A stretch of 64,000 bases of DNA from the NCBI GenBank assembly GCA_019359235.1, contig JAHHHT010000003.1, positions 124,001-188,000 on the forward strand, read 5' to 3'. A program made the position numbers and the translations under genes. The notes below the pieces were generated by a model. The model was given only the letters and a program-made list of their open reading frames with translations. It was not told where the DNA came from and did not search any database. Below are positions 1-8,729 of this stretch, in pieces. The stretch is from Oscillatoria princeps RMCB-10 (GTDB taxonomy: Bacteria; Cyanobacteriota; Cyanobacteriia; Cyanobacteriales; Oscillatoriaceae). Positions within the stretch are counted from its first letter, which is position 1; each line of letters starts with the position of its first letter.

Positions 1-801
1 GGAAACGACGTATTTGTCATCCGGCGGGGAGACGGCGCTGACATTATTACAGATTTCGCCGGTGTGGGAAGGGGCGGGAATCCCAGTCAAGCCACCATCG
101 CCGCTGCCGATATCTTGCAATTTGAGGGTGCCGGTTTAACCGCCAGCAACATGCTCCTGACTCAAAAGGGTGCCGATTTGAATATCACATTCGAGGGAGT
201 TACCGACACCTCTGTCACCCTGAAAAACTTTGCCCTAGACAACCTGGATAACCTCCTCAAAGCCACTAGCGCCACCGCAGACCTTGCCAATATCTCATTT
301 GACGGAGAGGCCGATATTAAAGATAGCTTCGATGTCATCAATTCTGAACTGCAATTCAACCGCGCCGTTTACCAGGAAAACACCACCACTTTCCTCAACG
401 ACCTGAATAATTTCACTCTCGGATTCGACAACTCCAGCGATACTATCAACGGTCAGGGCGGGAATGACACCCTTTCCGGACTCAGTGGAGATGACCTCTT
501 GCGCGGAGGTGCCGGTGATGACTTGCTCAATAGCGGATTGGGCAACGATACCCTCACCGGCGGCAGCGGGCGCGACCTTTTTTCATTAGGAAAAAATAAC
601 GGCAGTGAAACCATCACCGACTTTGAAGATGGCACGGATTTGATGGCATTGCGCAAAGGTTTCAAATTCTCTGAACTGTCGATTACCTCTGGGAGCACCG
701 GCACGAATATCTGTCTGGCGAGTACCGGCGAAGTGTTAATGTCCCTCCAGGGTGTGGAATCCAACCTGATCACCGCTCAGGATTTCACGCCGGTGTGGTG
801 A
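1..801 (+). CDS. RTX-type calcium-binding repeat protein, C-terminal part
   Basis: The reading frame is open from the first base, so the gene starts upstream of the window and only its last 266 codons are present. The first residues read GNDVFVIRRGDGADIITDF, the signature that closes an RTX repeat block. A second block around 450-640 carries glycine-aspartate nonapeptides (GGNDTLSGL, SGDDLLRGG, AGDDLLNSG, LGNDTLTGG) followed by ETITDFEDGTDL. In this family the repeats form calcium-bound parallel beta-rolls, and the proteins are usually exported by type I secretion. The N-terminal activity is outside the window and cannot be named. A GTG at 64 is an internal codon, not a start. Confidence 0.9.
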   Translation, partial: GNDVFVIRRGDGADIITDFAGVGRGGNPSQATIAAADILQFEGAGLTASNMLLTQKGADLNITFEGVTDTSVTLKNFALDNLDNLLKATSATADLANISFDGEADIKDSFDVINSELQFNRAVYQENTTTFLNDLNNFTLGFDNSSDTINGQGGNDTLSGLSGDDLLRGGAGDDLLNSGLGNDTLTGGSGRDLFSLGKNNGSETITDFEDGTDLMALRKGFKFSELSITSGSTGTNICLASTGEVLMSLQGVESNLITAQDFTPVW

Positions 802-825
802 GACACTCTTGTGAGAGGTGCTTTC

Positions 826-1059
826 CTAGCCGGCCCCCACGCCCGCCTCACAAGAGGTGCCGGCTGCCGGCAAACAAAAAGGGAAGAGAACCGGTGTCCT
901 CTTCCCTCCTTGATTGTTGCTTTGGGTTTCCCCTTTCAGCTTGTTCCGCATCATCTGCTGCTGCTTCTTGAGCTGTCGCGCTCGTGCGGAGCCACCTTTA
1001 CCCTTGGAGTTCCGCCCCTCGCGGCGAGGCGACTCCCAGCTTTTCAGTCGTTGAGCCAT
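826..1059 (-). CDS. small basic hypothetical protein
   Basis: I do not recognise this 77-residue frame. It starts with an ATG preceded by GAGG nine bases upstream. Its first 50 residues are strongly basic, rich in Lys, Arg and Gln and low in hydrophobics, with SPRREGRNSKGKGG followed by ARARQLKKQQQMMRNK, as expected for a small nucleic-acid-binding or intrinsically disordered protein. The last 25 residues are encoded across a strong hairpin (881-906) and look unlike the rest, so the natural end may be earlier or the tail may be repeat-derived. It lies antisense to nothing else. Real coding is plausible but unproven. Confidence 0.4.
   Translation of the reverse strand: MAQRLKSWESPRREGRNSKGKGGSARARQLKKQQQMMRNKLKGETQSNNQGGKRTPVLFPFCLPAAGTSCEAGVGAG
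876..908 (-). terminator. hairpin with U-tract on the minus strand
   Basis: GGGAAGAG and CTCTTCCC form an 8-bp stem around ACCGGTGTC. Read on the minus strand it is followed by a TTTTTG tract, the layout of a Rho-independent terminator. It sits inside the 3' part of the small basic frame and downstream of the RTX gene, so it could end minus-strand transcription before the annotated stop codon. Confidence 0.5.
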
Positions 1060-1379
1060 TGTCCTTAACCTCATCAAATCAAACTGCACAGGCGAGACGC
1101 CTGTGCTACGCCAAGACGCCTATGGAACCTCAAAAGGCTGGCAACCCCTCCCTGTCTTACTCCCCCTCCCCGCTAGCGGGTTGGGGGTTGGGGGGTGGGG
1201 TTTCCCAGGCCCCTTTTCAGCTATAACTCGTAGGGTGCGTTCCCTCTTAGGGAACGCACCCTACCCCTCATCAAATCAAACTGCACAGGCGAGACGCCTG
1301 TGCTACGCCTCCCTCTCTTCCTCCCCCTCTCCCCTTGTGGGGAGGGGGTTGGGGGGTGGGGTTCCCCCCTTTTCACGAG
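1060..1379. repeat. intergenic cluster of short palindromic repeats
   Basis: I see no gene here. The segment TCATCAAATCAAACTGCACA followed by GGCGAGACGCCTGTGCTACGC occurs twice (about 1073-1112 and 1268-1307). Two copies of a CCCCTCCCCGC...GGGG GTTGGGGGGTGGGGTT element lie at about 1155-1204 and 1322-1364. Between them a perfect palindrome TAGGGTGCGTTCC / GGAACGCACCCTA spans 1231-1264. All three types recur elsewhere in the window. Confidence 0.75.
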
Positions 1380-1461
1380 TGGGCAGGAAGAGAATCGAAC
1401 TCTTATGCCTTTCGGCGTTAGATTTTGAGTCTAATGCGTCTACCAGTTTCGCCACCCGCCC
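1380..1461 (-). tRNA. tRNA-Leu (CAA)
   Basis: On the minus strand the gene begins GGGCGGG and ends CCTGCCC plus discriminator A, forming the acceptor stem with one G-U pair. The anticodon stem TTAGA/TCTAA encloses the loop CTCAAAA, giving anticodon CAA. The D arm (GGCGAAACTGGTAGACGC), the long variable arm (CGCCGAAAGGCAT) and the T arm (GAGTTCGATTCTC) are typical of leucine tRNA. CCA is not encoded. Its first 22 bases overlap the 3' end of the M48 peptidase gene, which is read in the same direction. Confidence 0.95.
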
Positions 1462-2315
1462 TTGGGTTCGCTCTTCTCATTATACACAACTTTCCGATTT
1501 TGCAACAGGGATTCATAATCTTTGCTGCTCGCCCAGCGGTCAATTTCTCGGGCCCGCAGCACCGGCAGCGGGTGAGTCAGCCCAGCCGTCTGGGCCTGCT
1601 TGAGCAGTTGGCCCAGCTGGGTGCTGCCGGTTTGATCGTAAGCGCGAGCTTGAGCCAGAAAAGCGTCAGCATTCAGCTGCGGTGCCAGAGTTGGGGAACC
1701 GCCGGCAAGCTTCATCAGCAGCGAGATCGTCACCTTCGGGTCTTGGGTGGCCAGCAGGGCCGCCCGGTCGCAAGTAAATTCCGCACAGCGCAACCATTCC
1801 ATCAGTTGAGCTTGCAGGCTTTGGGCGATAAAACCGCCCCAGGACGGCAGCTGGCCGGCTGCCAGCACCATCAAATTCGCCAGCGTCAGGTAAACCCCGT
1901 GGTCGCACTTCAGGTGGCCGAGTTCGTGGGCGATCACCGCCTGAATCTCTGCCGGTGTCAGCAGCTCGATCAGGGAAGTGTGCACGACAATAAAAGCTTG
2001 CCGCCCCCGCATCGCAAACGTATAGGCATTGGGAACCGGATGCTGGCGCACATAAAGCTGGGGCGGCTCAATATCCAGAATTTTGCAGGCTTCCAACAGC
2101 AGCTGGTGCAGGTGGGGCAGCTGCTGTTCGCTGACGAGAACACTAGAGGCAATATTCTCCAGGTAAAAAAACTGCTCACCTAATGGCCCCAGCAAGTTCC
2201 GCACCAAAAGGTCTAAACCGGGCAGCTGCTTGAGAGCGTTAGTCGCTTCCAAGTCAAGCGGATGGCGGAAATGGTCTGCTTTCAGACCGATCAGCGGTGT
2301 CTTGAAAAAGTCCAT
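1440..2315 (-). CDS. M48 family zinc metallopeptidase
   Basis: The 291-residue protein carries the zinc-protease signature HELGH at residues 130-134, with the downstream EFTCDRAALL providing the expected third ligand Glu near residue 179. The stretch LANLMVLAAGQLPSWGGFIA is only moderately hydrophobic, so the protein may be soluble or membrane-associated, unlike HtpX with four clear TM helices. The family cleaves membrane or misfolded proteins, but the substrate here is unknown. The gene is oddly placed: its stop codon TAG lies inside the D arm of the downstream tRNA-Leu(CAA), so the last seven residues are encoded by the tRNA gene. murA lies 36 bp upstream in the same direction. Confidence 0.85.
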   Translation of the reverse strand: MDFFKTPLIGLKADHFRHPLDLEATNALKQLPGLDLLVRNLLGPLGEQFFYLENIASSVLVSEQQLPHLHQLLLEACKILDIEPPQLYVRQHPVPNAYTFAMRGRQAFIVVHTSLIELLTPAEIQAVIAHELGHLKCDHGVYLTLANLMVLAAGQLPSWGGFIAQSLQAQLMEWLRCAEFTCDRAALLATQDPKVTISLLMKLAGGSPTLAPQLNADAFLAQARAYDQTGSTQLGQLLKQAQTAGLTHPLPVLRAREIDRWASSKDYESLLQNRKVVYNEKSEPKGGWRNW

Positions 2316-2351
2316 GCCGGTGCGTTCAACTAGGTAAACAGTTCCTATCCT

Positions 2352-3791
2352 CTAGTTTAATGCCGATTGGGCCGGCTCGCTTGCCGCTGGGGCGCTCGGC
2401 GGCTCCTCAGCCTCAGCCTCAGCCGGCACCCGCTGCAAGCGGGCTCCCAGTTGCTGCAGCTTAACCTCCAGCTTCTCGTACCCCCGATCCAAGTGCTGCA
2501 ATCCCTGAATAGTCGTTTTCCCTTCTGCCCCCAGTCCAGCGATAACCAAAGCCGCAGAAGCCCGCAGATCCGTACCCACCACCGGCGCGCCCGACAGCAG
2601 CGGCACCCCGCGCACAATCGCCAGATTGCCATTGACGCGAATGTCCGCCCCCATGCGATTCAATTCAGCCACATGGCGCAGGCGATTTTCAAACACCGTC
2701 TCTGAAATCGCGCTGTCCCCCTCACACAGCGTCAGCAGGGCCATGAATTGCGCCTGCATGTCCGTAGGGAAACCCGGATAGGGCAGCGTCTTGATATCAG
2801 TTGCTTTCTGGTGCCGCTCTGGAATAATCCGCAGCACCCCTGGCTCGTCCGAGACAATTTTTGCCCCGATAGCCTGCAACTTAGAGATTACAGGCGTCAG
2901 GTGTTCCGGCACCACCGGCGACATACTGATTTCCGAACGGGTAATCGCCCCCGCCACCAAAAATGTCCCCGCTTCTATCCGGTCAGGAATAATACTGTAA
3001 TCAGTCGAGTGCAAGCTCCGCACCCCAGAAATCACAATCGTCCCAGTTCCCGCACCCTGAATGTCCGCCCCCATCGACCGGCAGAAATTTGCCAGATCGG
3101 CCACTTCAGGCTCTTGAGCGGCATTTTCCAGGATCGTTTCTCCCTCCGCCAGAGTCGCCGCCATCATCAAAGTTTCAGTCGCCCCGACGCTGGGGTAGTC
3201 CAGGTAAATTTTGGCTCCCCGCAACCGCCGGGAAGGCCCGCTGACGCAGGCATTCACCATCCCGTGATCTATCTGGACATCGGCTCCCATCGCCTGCAAG
3301 CCCCGGACGTGCAGGTCAACCGGTCTTGCGCCGATAGCGCACCCTCCCGGCAGCGGTATGCTGGCCACCCCCAGCCGCGCCAGGATCGGCCCGATGGCGA
3401 AGAAACTCGCCCGCAGCTGGCTCACCAAATCGTAGGGGGCTTGCGACTGGCCGATGTCAGCCGCATTGATGTCCATAATGTCCCCATGCCGCTCCAACTT
3501 CACGCCCAGGGCGGAGAGAATTTCAGCCATGCGAGCCACGTCTGCCAGATCGGGAATGTTGCGCAGGCGGCAGTCCTCGGGGCACAGCAAAGCGCCTGCC
3601 ATCACCACCAAGGCAGTGTTCTTAGCCCCGCTAATCCTGACGTGGCCTTGCAGGGGAGACCGGCCCCAGATTTGCAGCACTGACTTGTCTGCGGGAGAAG
3701 CGTGATTATCTGTCAAACTGAGAGAGGAAGAAATGGCCGTAACCTCCGGAATCGATTGATAACTTGTGATTTCACAGTTGGTTCCGATCAT
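2352..3791 (-). CDS. murA: UDP-N-acetylglucosamine 1-carboxyvinyltransferase
   Basis: This enzyme catalyses the first committed step of peptidoglycan synthesis, transfer of enolpyruvate from PEP to UDP-GlcNAc in the cytoplasm. SGAKNTALV (Lys57-Asn58) matches the conserved Lys-Asn pair, and [14 protein letters not shown] places the PEP-binding, fosfomycin-target Cys at residue 151. At 479 residues it is about 50 longer than most MurA proteins. The excess is an N-terminal leader of about 38 residues and an Ala/Glu/Pro-rich tail after RLQRVPAE. The leader suggests a later start is possible, but no internal Met lies directly before the core at SVLQIWG, so the first ATG is kept. Confidence 0.95.
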   Translation of the reverse strand: MIGTNCEITSYQSIPEVTAISSSLSLTDNHASPADKSVLQIWGRSPLQGHVRISGAKNTALVVMAGALLCPEDCRLRNIPDLADVARMAEILSALGVKLERHGDIMDINAADIGQSQAPYDLVSQLRASFFAIGPILARLGVASIPLPGGCAIGARPVDLHVRGLQAMGADVQIDHGMVNACVSGPSRRLRGAKIYLDYPSVGATETLMMAATLAEGETILENAAQEPEVADLANFCRSMGADIQGAGTGTIVISGVRSLHSTDYSIIPDRIEAGTFLVAGAITRSEISMSPVVPEHLTPVISKLQAIGAKIVSDEPGVLRIIPERHQKATDIKTLPYPGFPTDMQAQFMALLTLCEGDSAISETVFENRLRHVAELNRMGADIRVNGNLAIVRGVPLLSGAPVVGTDLRASAALVIAGLGAEGKTTIQGLQHLDRGYEKLEVKLQQLGARLQRVPAEAEAEEPPSAPAASEPAQSALN

Positions 3792-3882
3792 ACCGGAAAG
3801 ATGCCATATGTCCAGAGGTCAGCCCGAAAAAGTTGCCAGTCCCTGACATTCCCCCCCTGAAAAAAAATTTTTGCGCAGGGGG

Positions 3883-3916
3883 TTGACAAATACAATTTCC
3901 TGCTGCATCATAAGAA
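3883..3916 (+). promoter_or_regulatory. probable sigma70-type promoter of tRNA-Leu(CAG)
   Basis: A perfect -35 hexamer TTGACA (3883-3888) is followed 18-20 bases later by ATCATAAGA as a weak -10 region (about 3907-3914). Initiation would fall around 3920, about 20 bp before the mature tRNA 5' end. The -10 match is poor, so the exact start is an inference. Confidence 0.5.
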
Positions 3917-3942
3917 ATTGTCAGGTGGTTAACACCACAGAC

Positions 3943-4026
3943 GCGGAACTGGCGGAATTGGCAGACGCGCTAGATTCAGGTTCTAGTGTTCGCAAGGACT
4001 TCCGGGTTCAAGTCCCGGGTTCCGCA
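3943..4026 (+). tRNA. tRNA-Leu (CAG)
   Basis: The acceptor stem is GCGGAAC with GTTCCGC, and the discriminator is A at 4026. The anticodon stem CTAGA/TCTAG encloses TTCAGGT, giving anticodon CAG. The long variable arm (TGTTCGCAAGGACT region) and the T arm CCGGGTTCAAGTCCCGG fit class II leucine tRNA. CCA is not encoded. It is the second leucine isoacceptor within 3 kb. Confidence 0.96.
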
Positions 4027-4179
4027 TCACAAGGCCAGTAGGGGCGAACCGATGTTCGCCCCTATCCATTTCTGACCCGGGCGGTAGAATTTCCTTCAGG
4101 GGTCTGAATGTCCCAAAAGGACTTGTAGGGGCGGCCCCCCGTGGCCGCCCCCAGTGCTATAAAATTATTACCCCAACCC

Positions 4180-5109
4180 ATGCTGACCAGCCTTCAAAAT
4201 CCTCTGGTAAAGCAAATCCGCAAGTTGCACGCCTCCAAAGGCCGGCGGGAGCTGCAGCTGTTTGTCTTGGAAGGGACGCACCTGCTCGAAGAAGCTTGCG
4301 CGGTGAGCTATCCGCTGGAAACGGTTTGCTGCACGCCCAAGTGGGCGGAGTCCCACCGGCAGCTGTGGGAGCTGGCGCAACAGCAGGCTCGCCGGTGGGA
4401 GCTGGTAAGCCCTGAGGTATTAGAAGCAATGGCCACCACGGTTCACCCAGACGGGGTGGTAGCAGCGGCGTCACGGCGGGAAGCTGAGTTTCAGGTGCCG
4501 CAAAGGGGTCTGGGACTGGCCTTAGAAACGGTGCAAGACCCGGGCAACCTGGGCACCATCATCCGCACAGCTGCAGCCGCCGGCGCGAGCGGTTTGTGCC
4601 TGAGCCCTGACAGCGCCGATCCAGAGCAGCCCAAAGTGCTGCGAGCGTCAGCAGGAGCCTGGTTTCGCCTGCCGGTGGCGGTGAGTCCGGATTTGAACGC
4701 TGAGGTGCGCCGCTGCCAGCAGCTGGGCGTCCAGGTGGTGGCCACCAGTGGCAGCGCCGCGCCCACCTACTGGGAAGTGGACTACCGGCAGCCGACCCTG
4801 ATTTTGCTGGGCAACGAAGGTGCCGGTCTGTCCGCTGATTTGCTAGCGCTAGCCGACCGGCAGGTGCGAATTCCCCTGAGTGCCGGTGTGGAATCTTTGA
4901 ATGTGGCGATAGCGGCGGCGGCAATCCTCTACGAAGCTCAGCGCCAAGCGCGTTTCAGTCCCCAGGTCCTGTCGAGCTCCGATTCCGCTGCTGGAAAAAT
5001 TGCTCAATGTCAGCCGCCGCTTGTTCTAAGTCCGCAAGTGAGAACCGCGCCGGTCTCCCTCTCTGAGGCTTGCTTTGACTGCCCATCCCAGACGGCTCCT
5101 GAGATTTAG
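4180..5109 (+). CDS. SpoU/TrmH-family RNA 2'-O-methyltransferase
   Basis: The protein is a SAM-dependent ribose methyltransferase with a trefoil knot. An N-terminal substrate-binding domain (NPLVKQIRKLHASKGRR, FVLEGTHLLEEA) precedes the three SpoU motifs: LETVQDPGNLGTIIRTA, LILLGNEGAGLS, and VRIPLSAGVESLNVAIAAA. I chose the ATG at 4180 because LTSLQNPLVKQIRKL is the usual family start and the earlier GTG at 4141 lies in a GC-rich repeat. Homology should end near residue 265. The last 45 residues run antisense through the 3' end of a small minus-strand gene, an overlap of 155 bp. The target nucleotide (23S rRNA or tRNA) cannot be told. Confidence 0.88.
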   Translation: MLTSLQNPLVKQIRKLHASKGRRELQLFVLEGTHLLEEACAVSYPLETVCCTPKWAESHRQLWELAQQQARRWELVSPEVLEAMATTVHPDGVVAAASRREAEFQVPQRGLGLALETVQDPGNLGTIIRTAAAAGASGLCLSPDSADPEQPKVLRASAGAWFRLPVAVSPDLNAEVRRCQQLGVQVVATSGSAAPTYWEVDYRQPTLILLGNEGAGLSADLLALADRQVRIPLSAGVESLNVAIAAAAILYEAQRQARFSPQVLSSSDSAAGKIAQCQPPLVLSPQVRTAPVSLSEACFDCPSQTAPEI

Positions 5110-5212
5110 CCGGCTGCCGGTCGCCCAATTGCAAATTGTCCTGCAACTTGTCTAGCGACTCGAAAAAAGACCGTGCGGCGTCGCGACGCAACTCTTGCTG
5201 ATCGTGATCCAT
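4955..5212 (-). CDS. conserved cyanobacterial small protein
   Basis: The 85-residue acidic/polar protein has two amphipathic segments, QELRRDAARSFFESLDKLQDNLQ and FSLADLEQAAADIEQFFQQ, joined by a charged Pro/Ser/Gln linker. This two-helix layout resembles a family of uncharacterised cyanobacterial proteins that I recall but cannot name. Its function is unknown. The 3' half is antisense to the extension of the SpoU methyltransferase gene. The gene faces away from a 5'-flanking AT-rich stretch (5213-5345) that could hold its promoter. Confidence 0.65.
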   Translation of the reverse strand: MDHDQQELRRDAARSFFESLDKLQDNLQLGDRQPAKSQEPSGMGSQSKPQRGRPARFSLADLEQAAADIEQFFQQRNRSSTGPGD

Positions 5213-6030
5213 AATAGTTGACTCCTGAATTGAGGACGAAAAACCCAGACTGTCCGCCCTGACAATTGATTGAGAGACTGACCGCCAGTTTTTTGAAATA
5301 ATAATAGATGTCGCCAGTCAAGGTGCGATTTGATAAAAATCATAATCCTGCGCTGAGCCGGTTTTCTTGCGTGGATCTACTGGAATTCAGGTCTGCCTCA
5401 CCTGCGCGTTTGTAACGAACCGCCACAGGACGCGCGGCAAGAAAGCGCGAATCCCTCCGGCATACGGCTTCCTTGCTTTCTTAGAGGGCCAAGAGAAGAG
5501 AGGAGGGGGAAGTCCTTTCAGAGGTAAGTTTTTTAGAGGTTGTCTGTCGGGGAGCTCCATCAGTATATAGAGACACGACTCGGTGTTCTCCGAGCTCCAT
5601 CGTTCGAGCTCCAAGCTCCATCGTTCGAGCTCGGAACTCCATCGGTCGAGCTCGGAACTCCATCGGTCGAGCTCCAAGCTCCATCGTTCGAGCTCCAAGC
5701 TCCATCAGTCGAGCTCGGAACTCCATCGTTCGAGCTCGGAACTCCATCGTTCGAGCTCCGAGCTCCATCGTTCGAGCTCGGAGCTCCATCGTTCGAGCTC
5801 CAAGCTCCATCGTTCGAGCTCGGAGCTCCATCGTTCGAGCTCGGAGCTCCATCGTTCGAGCTCGGAGCTCCATCAGTCGAACCCCCATCTCTTTGTCCCC
5901 CTCCCCGCAAGCGGGGAGGGGGGTAGGGGGGTGGGGTCAAGGCAGGTTATTCGCTCCTTCCCGAAGGGTGTTGTCTAATCGCCCCAGTCCAGTTCAAAAT
6001 AAGTAGGGCGACGCGCACCAGGAGAGGAAT
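5213..6030. other. long intergenic region with minisatellite
   Basis: No convincing gene is present. The first 130 bp are AT-rich and could hold a promoter for the minus-strand small gene. The middle holds the 21-bp minisatellite (5588-5881). After it comes a copy of the CCCCTCCCCGC / GCGGGGAGGGG repeat followed by GGTGGGG (about 5897-5936). Several overlapping frames exist in the minisatellite only because 21 is divisible by 3. Confidence 0.7.
5588..5881. repeat. 21-bp tandem repeat (minisatellite), 14 copies
   Basis: The word CTCCATC recurs at exact 21-bp steps from 5595 to 5868 (5595, 5616, 5637 ... 5847, 5868), giving 14 units. The consensus unit is GAGCTCSRARCTCCATCGTTC with variation at few positions (TCG/CAG/CGG and GG/CC/CA alternatives). 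Every unit contains the palindrome GAGCTC. A degenerate outlying copy lies at 5551-5563. The array leaves frames open on both strands that would encode heptapeptide repeats, but no start signal supports translation. Confidence 0.93.
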
Positions 6031-7464
6031 GTGAGCCAAGGATTTGATTATGATTTGCTGATTGTGGGAGCCGGTGTGGGCGGACATGGGGCGGCCTTGC
6101 ACGCGGTCAGCTGCGGATTGAAAGTGGCCATTGTGGAAGCGGCTGAGATGGGCGGCACCTGTATCAATCGGGGCTGCATTCCCTCAAAAGCCCTGCTGTC
6201 CGCCGCCGGTCGCGTTCGGGAATTGCGCGACGCCCACCACCTCAAGACGCTGGGCATTCAGTTGCAGGGTGTCGGGTTCGACCGGCAAGCGATAGCCAAT
6301 CACGCCGCAAGCATCGTCAGCAAGATTCGCGGCGACATGACCAACAGCCTGAAACGCCTGGGAATTGATACGATCGTCGGCTGGGGCAAGCTGGCAGGCC
6401 CGCAAAAAGTGACGGTCAGTACGGACAAAGGCGAGAAAACGGTAACAGCTAAAGATATAATACTCGCCCCCGGTTCGGTGCCGTGGGTGCCCGCCGGCAT
6501 TGAAATTGACGGCAAAACCGTATTTACCAGCGACGACGCCCTGAAGCTGGAATCGCTTCCGTCTTGGATCGCTATTATTGGCAGCGGCTATATCGGGCTG
6601 GAGTTTGCCGACATCTACACGGCACTCGGCTGCGAAATCACGATGATTGAAGCCCTCGACCAGCTGATGCCGACGTTTGACCCGGACATCGCCAAGCAGG
6701 CGCAGCGGGTGCTGATTGCGCCCCGGGACATCGAAACTCGCGCCGGCTTGCTGGCGGCGAAAGTGACCCCCGGATCGCCGGTGGTTATCGAACTCGCCGA
6801 CACTAAAACTAAGGAAGTTGTGGAAGTCCTGGAAGTGGACGCCTGCTTGGTGGCCACGGGCCGGATTCCAGCCACCAAAGACTTGGGTCTGGAGAGTGCC
6901 GGTGCGGCTATTGACCGGCGCGGCTTTATTCCGGTGGACGACCGGATGGCGGTGCTGGCGGGCGGGGAGCCGGTGCCCAACTTGTGGGCCATTGGCGACG
7001 CCACCGGCAAGATGATGCTGGCGCACGCGGCGTCCGCCCAAGGCATCACCGCTGTGGAGAATATCTGCGGGCGTCACCGCACGGTGGACTATCGCAGCAT
7101 CCCAGCGGCGGCTTTCACCCACCCGGAAATTAGCTTTGTGGGCTTGACGGAGCCGGCAGCCCAGGAACAGGGCAAAGCCGAGGGCTTTGAAGTGGCGGCG
7201 GTGCGGACGTATTTTAAGGGCAACTCCAAAGCGATCGCGGAGGGAGAAACGGAAGGTCTGGCTAAGGTGATTTACCGGCAGGATTCGGGCGAAGTCCTCG
7301 GCGTCCACATCCTGGGTCTGCACGCGGCTGATTTGATTCAGGAAGCGGCGAATGCTATCGCTTACCGGCAGTCTGTCCGCGACTTGGCGTTTTTGGTGCA
7401 CACCCACCCGACACTTTCGGAAGTTCTCGACGAAGCTTACAAACGCGCGGTCGCAACCCATTAA
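6031..7464 (+). CDS. lpdA: dihydrolipoyl dehydrogenase (E3)
   Basis: The FAD-dependent disulfide oxidoreductase reoxidises dihydrolipoamide in the pyruvate dehydrogenase complex and possibly the glycine cleavage system. Its 477 residues contain the FAD Rossmann motif [15 protein letters not shown], the redox pair [13 protein letters not shown] (Cys44, Cys49), the NAD motif [15 protein letters not shown] and the C-terminal interface [13 protein letters not shown]. The start is GTG, supported by AGGAGAGG a few bases upstream. It lacks the lipoyl domain that some bacterial E3 proteins carry. trpC follows 368 bp downstream after a repeat-rich gap. Confidence 0.96.
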   Translation: MSQGFDYDLLIVGAGVGGHGAALHAVSCGLKVAIVEAAEMGGTCINRGCIPSKALLSAAGRVRELRDAHHLKTLGIQLQGVGFDRQAIANHAASIVSKIRGDMTNSLKRLGIDTIVGWGKLAGPQKVTVSTDKGEKTVTAKDIILAPGSVPWVPAGIEIDGKTVFTSDDALKLESLPSWIAIIGSGYIGLEFADIYTALGCEITMIEALDQLMPTFDPDIAKQAQRVLIAPRDIETRAGLLAAKVTPGSPVVIELADTKTKEVVEVLEVDACLVATGRIPATKDLGLESAGAAIDRRGFIPVDDRMAVLAGGEPVPNLWAIGDATGKMMLAHAASAQGITAVENICGRHRTVDYRSIPAAAFTHPEISFVGLTEPAAQEQGKAEGFEVAAVRTYFKGNSKAIAEGETEGLAKVIYRQDSGEVLGVHILGLHAADLIQEAANAIAYRQSVRDLAFLVHTHPTLSEVLDEAYKRAVATH

Positions 7465-7832
7465 AATAAAAACCGCAGCGTTGCACTGTATGTGGGATTC
7501 TGAACCCGGCACCCCAACCCCCTCCCCGCACGCGGGGAGGGGGAGTCAGAGGGAATTTTTGCGATCCTGGAAAAAGGCAAGCGGACTTGGCAGCGGCTTG
7601 CGTTTCGTCCTTCTACCGTGCAACGCCAAAACCGCAAAGTAAGCCGGTGTGTGGGGGGACTTCAGCTGTGGAGAAACACCCTCTGCCTCCCATGCCCTTC
7701 TTCTCTTTCCCCCCCCTCCCCGTGAACGGGGAGGGGGGTTGGGGGGGTGGGGTTCCCCGCAGGAAAGAGTTTAAATTATCCGGGCGCAACGCCCATGCCC
7801 CACGCCCTACGCCCCATTCCCCATTCCCCACT
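7465..7832. repeat. repeat-rich gap between lpdA and trpC
   Basis: Two copies of the CCCCTCCCCGC...GCGGGGAGGGG element are present (about 7509-7543 and 7712-7757), the second followed by GTTGGGGGGGTGGGGTT. Directly before the trpC ATG lies a heptamer-like run (CCCCACGCC, CTACGCCCCATTCCCC, ATTCCCCA; 7797-7831), so trpC has no recognisable Shine-Dalgarno sequence. No gene is seen. Confidence 0.7.
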
Positions 7833-8729
7833 ATGCAAATCCGTCGCCGTCCGCCTTCCCCAGCTGTTGCCGTCGAATATCTGCGCTATCAGGTGAAGCT
7901 GCCTGATTCGGAACCCCAGAATATCCTGGAGGAAATTGTCTGGCACAAGGAGACTGAAGTGGCCAAGATGCGGGAGCGTCTGCCTTTGCCAGAGTTGCAG
8001 CGTCAGGTAGCCGGCGCACCAGCTCCCCGCGACTTTTTGGCCGCTCTGCGGCTGGCGCTGACCTCACCGGCTATTATTGCTGAAGTTAAGAAGGCGTCTC
8101 CGAGTAAGGGCGTCATCCGTCCGGATTTTGACCCGGTGGCGATTGCCAAGGCGTACCAGCTGGGCGGCGCTAGCTGCATATCTGTGCTGACGGATGAAAA
8201 GTTCTTTCAAGGCAGCTTTGAGAATTTGGCTTCTGTCCGCGCTGCTGTGGAGCTGCCGGTGCTGTGCAAGGATTTCTTGATCTATCCTTACCAGATTTAT
8301 CTCGCCCGCGCCCGGGGCGCTGATGCGGTGCTGCTGATTGCGGCGATTCTGCCGGACAAAGACATACAGTATTTTGTGAAAATTGTCAAGGGGTTGGGGA
8401 TGGTTCCTCTGGTAGAGGTGCACACGCGGTCGGAACTGGAGCGGGTGTTGGGGATCGAGGGCGTCACCTTGGTGGGGATTAACAATCGCAATCTGGAAGA
8501 TTTTTCAGTTGACCTGCAAACGACGGTGGGCTTGCTGGCGGAGTTCGGCGACCGCGTGCGGGAGCGGGGTATCCTGGTAGTGAGCGAGTCAGGGCTGCAC
8601 AGCAGGGATGACCTGAGTTTGGTGGCGGGTGCGGGTGCCGGTGCGGTGCTCGTCGGCGAGTCTCTGGTGAAACAGCCAGATATTGCCGGTGCGGTGGCTC
8701 AGCTTTGTGCCGGTGAGGCCAAACCCTAA
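7833..8729 (+). CDS. trpC: indole-3-glycerol phosphate synthase
   Basis: The enzyme closes the indole ring from CdRP in tryptophan synthesis and is a TIM barrel. Conserved elements are [20 protein letters not shown] (beta1 catalytic Lys and Ser-Pro-Ser), [27 protein letters not shown] (second catalytic Lys), [10 protein letters not shown] and [12 protein letters not shown]. The ATG at 7833 gives 298 residues, normal for cyanobacterial TrpC with its extra N-terminal helix. The longer upstream open frame consists of translated repeats. It is not in a trp operon here. Confidence 0.95.
   Translation: MQIRRRPPSPAVAVEYLRYQVKLPDSEPQNILEEIVWHKETEVAKMRERLPLPELQRQVAGAPAPRDFLAALRLALTSPAIIAEVKKASPSKGVIRPDFDPVAIAKAYQLGGASCISVLTDEKFFQGSFENLASVRAAVELPVLCKDFLIYPYQIYLARARGADAVLLIAAILPDKDIQYFVKIVKGLGMVPLVEVHTRSELERVLGIEGVTLVGINNRNLEDFSVDLQTTVGLLAEFGDRVRERGILVVSESGLHSRDDLSLVAGAGAGAVLVGESLVKQPDIAGAVAQLCAGEAKP

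Noticed and set aside
5588-5881. Possible CRISPR array
   Set aside because: Units are contiguous at 21 bp with no unique spacers and no cas genes nearby. The heptamer arrays fail for the same reason.
5481-5978. Several overlapping 100-135-residue frames on both strands with heptapeptide repeats
   Set aside because: They exist only because a 21-bp repeat lacks stop codons in most frames. No ribosome-binding site or flanking conserved sequence supports translation.
6184-7512. 442-residue frame antisense to lpdA
   Set aside because: It is a shadow of a GC-rich gene with His/Arg-rich composition. The same holds for long antisense frames at 2748-3683, 9470-10432, 1425-2183 and 54588-55400.
7587-7832. 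82-residue N-terminal extension of TrpC
   Set aside because: It is translated repeat sequence with Pro/Phe-rich low complexity. TrpC homology begins at the ATG at 7833.
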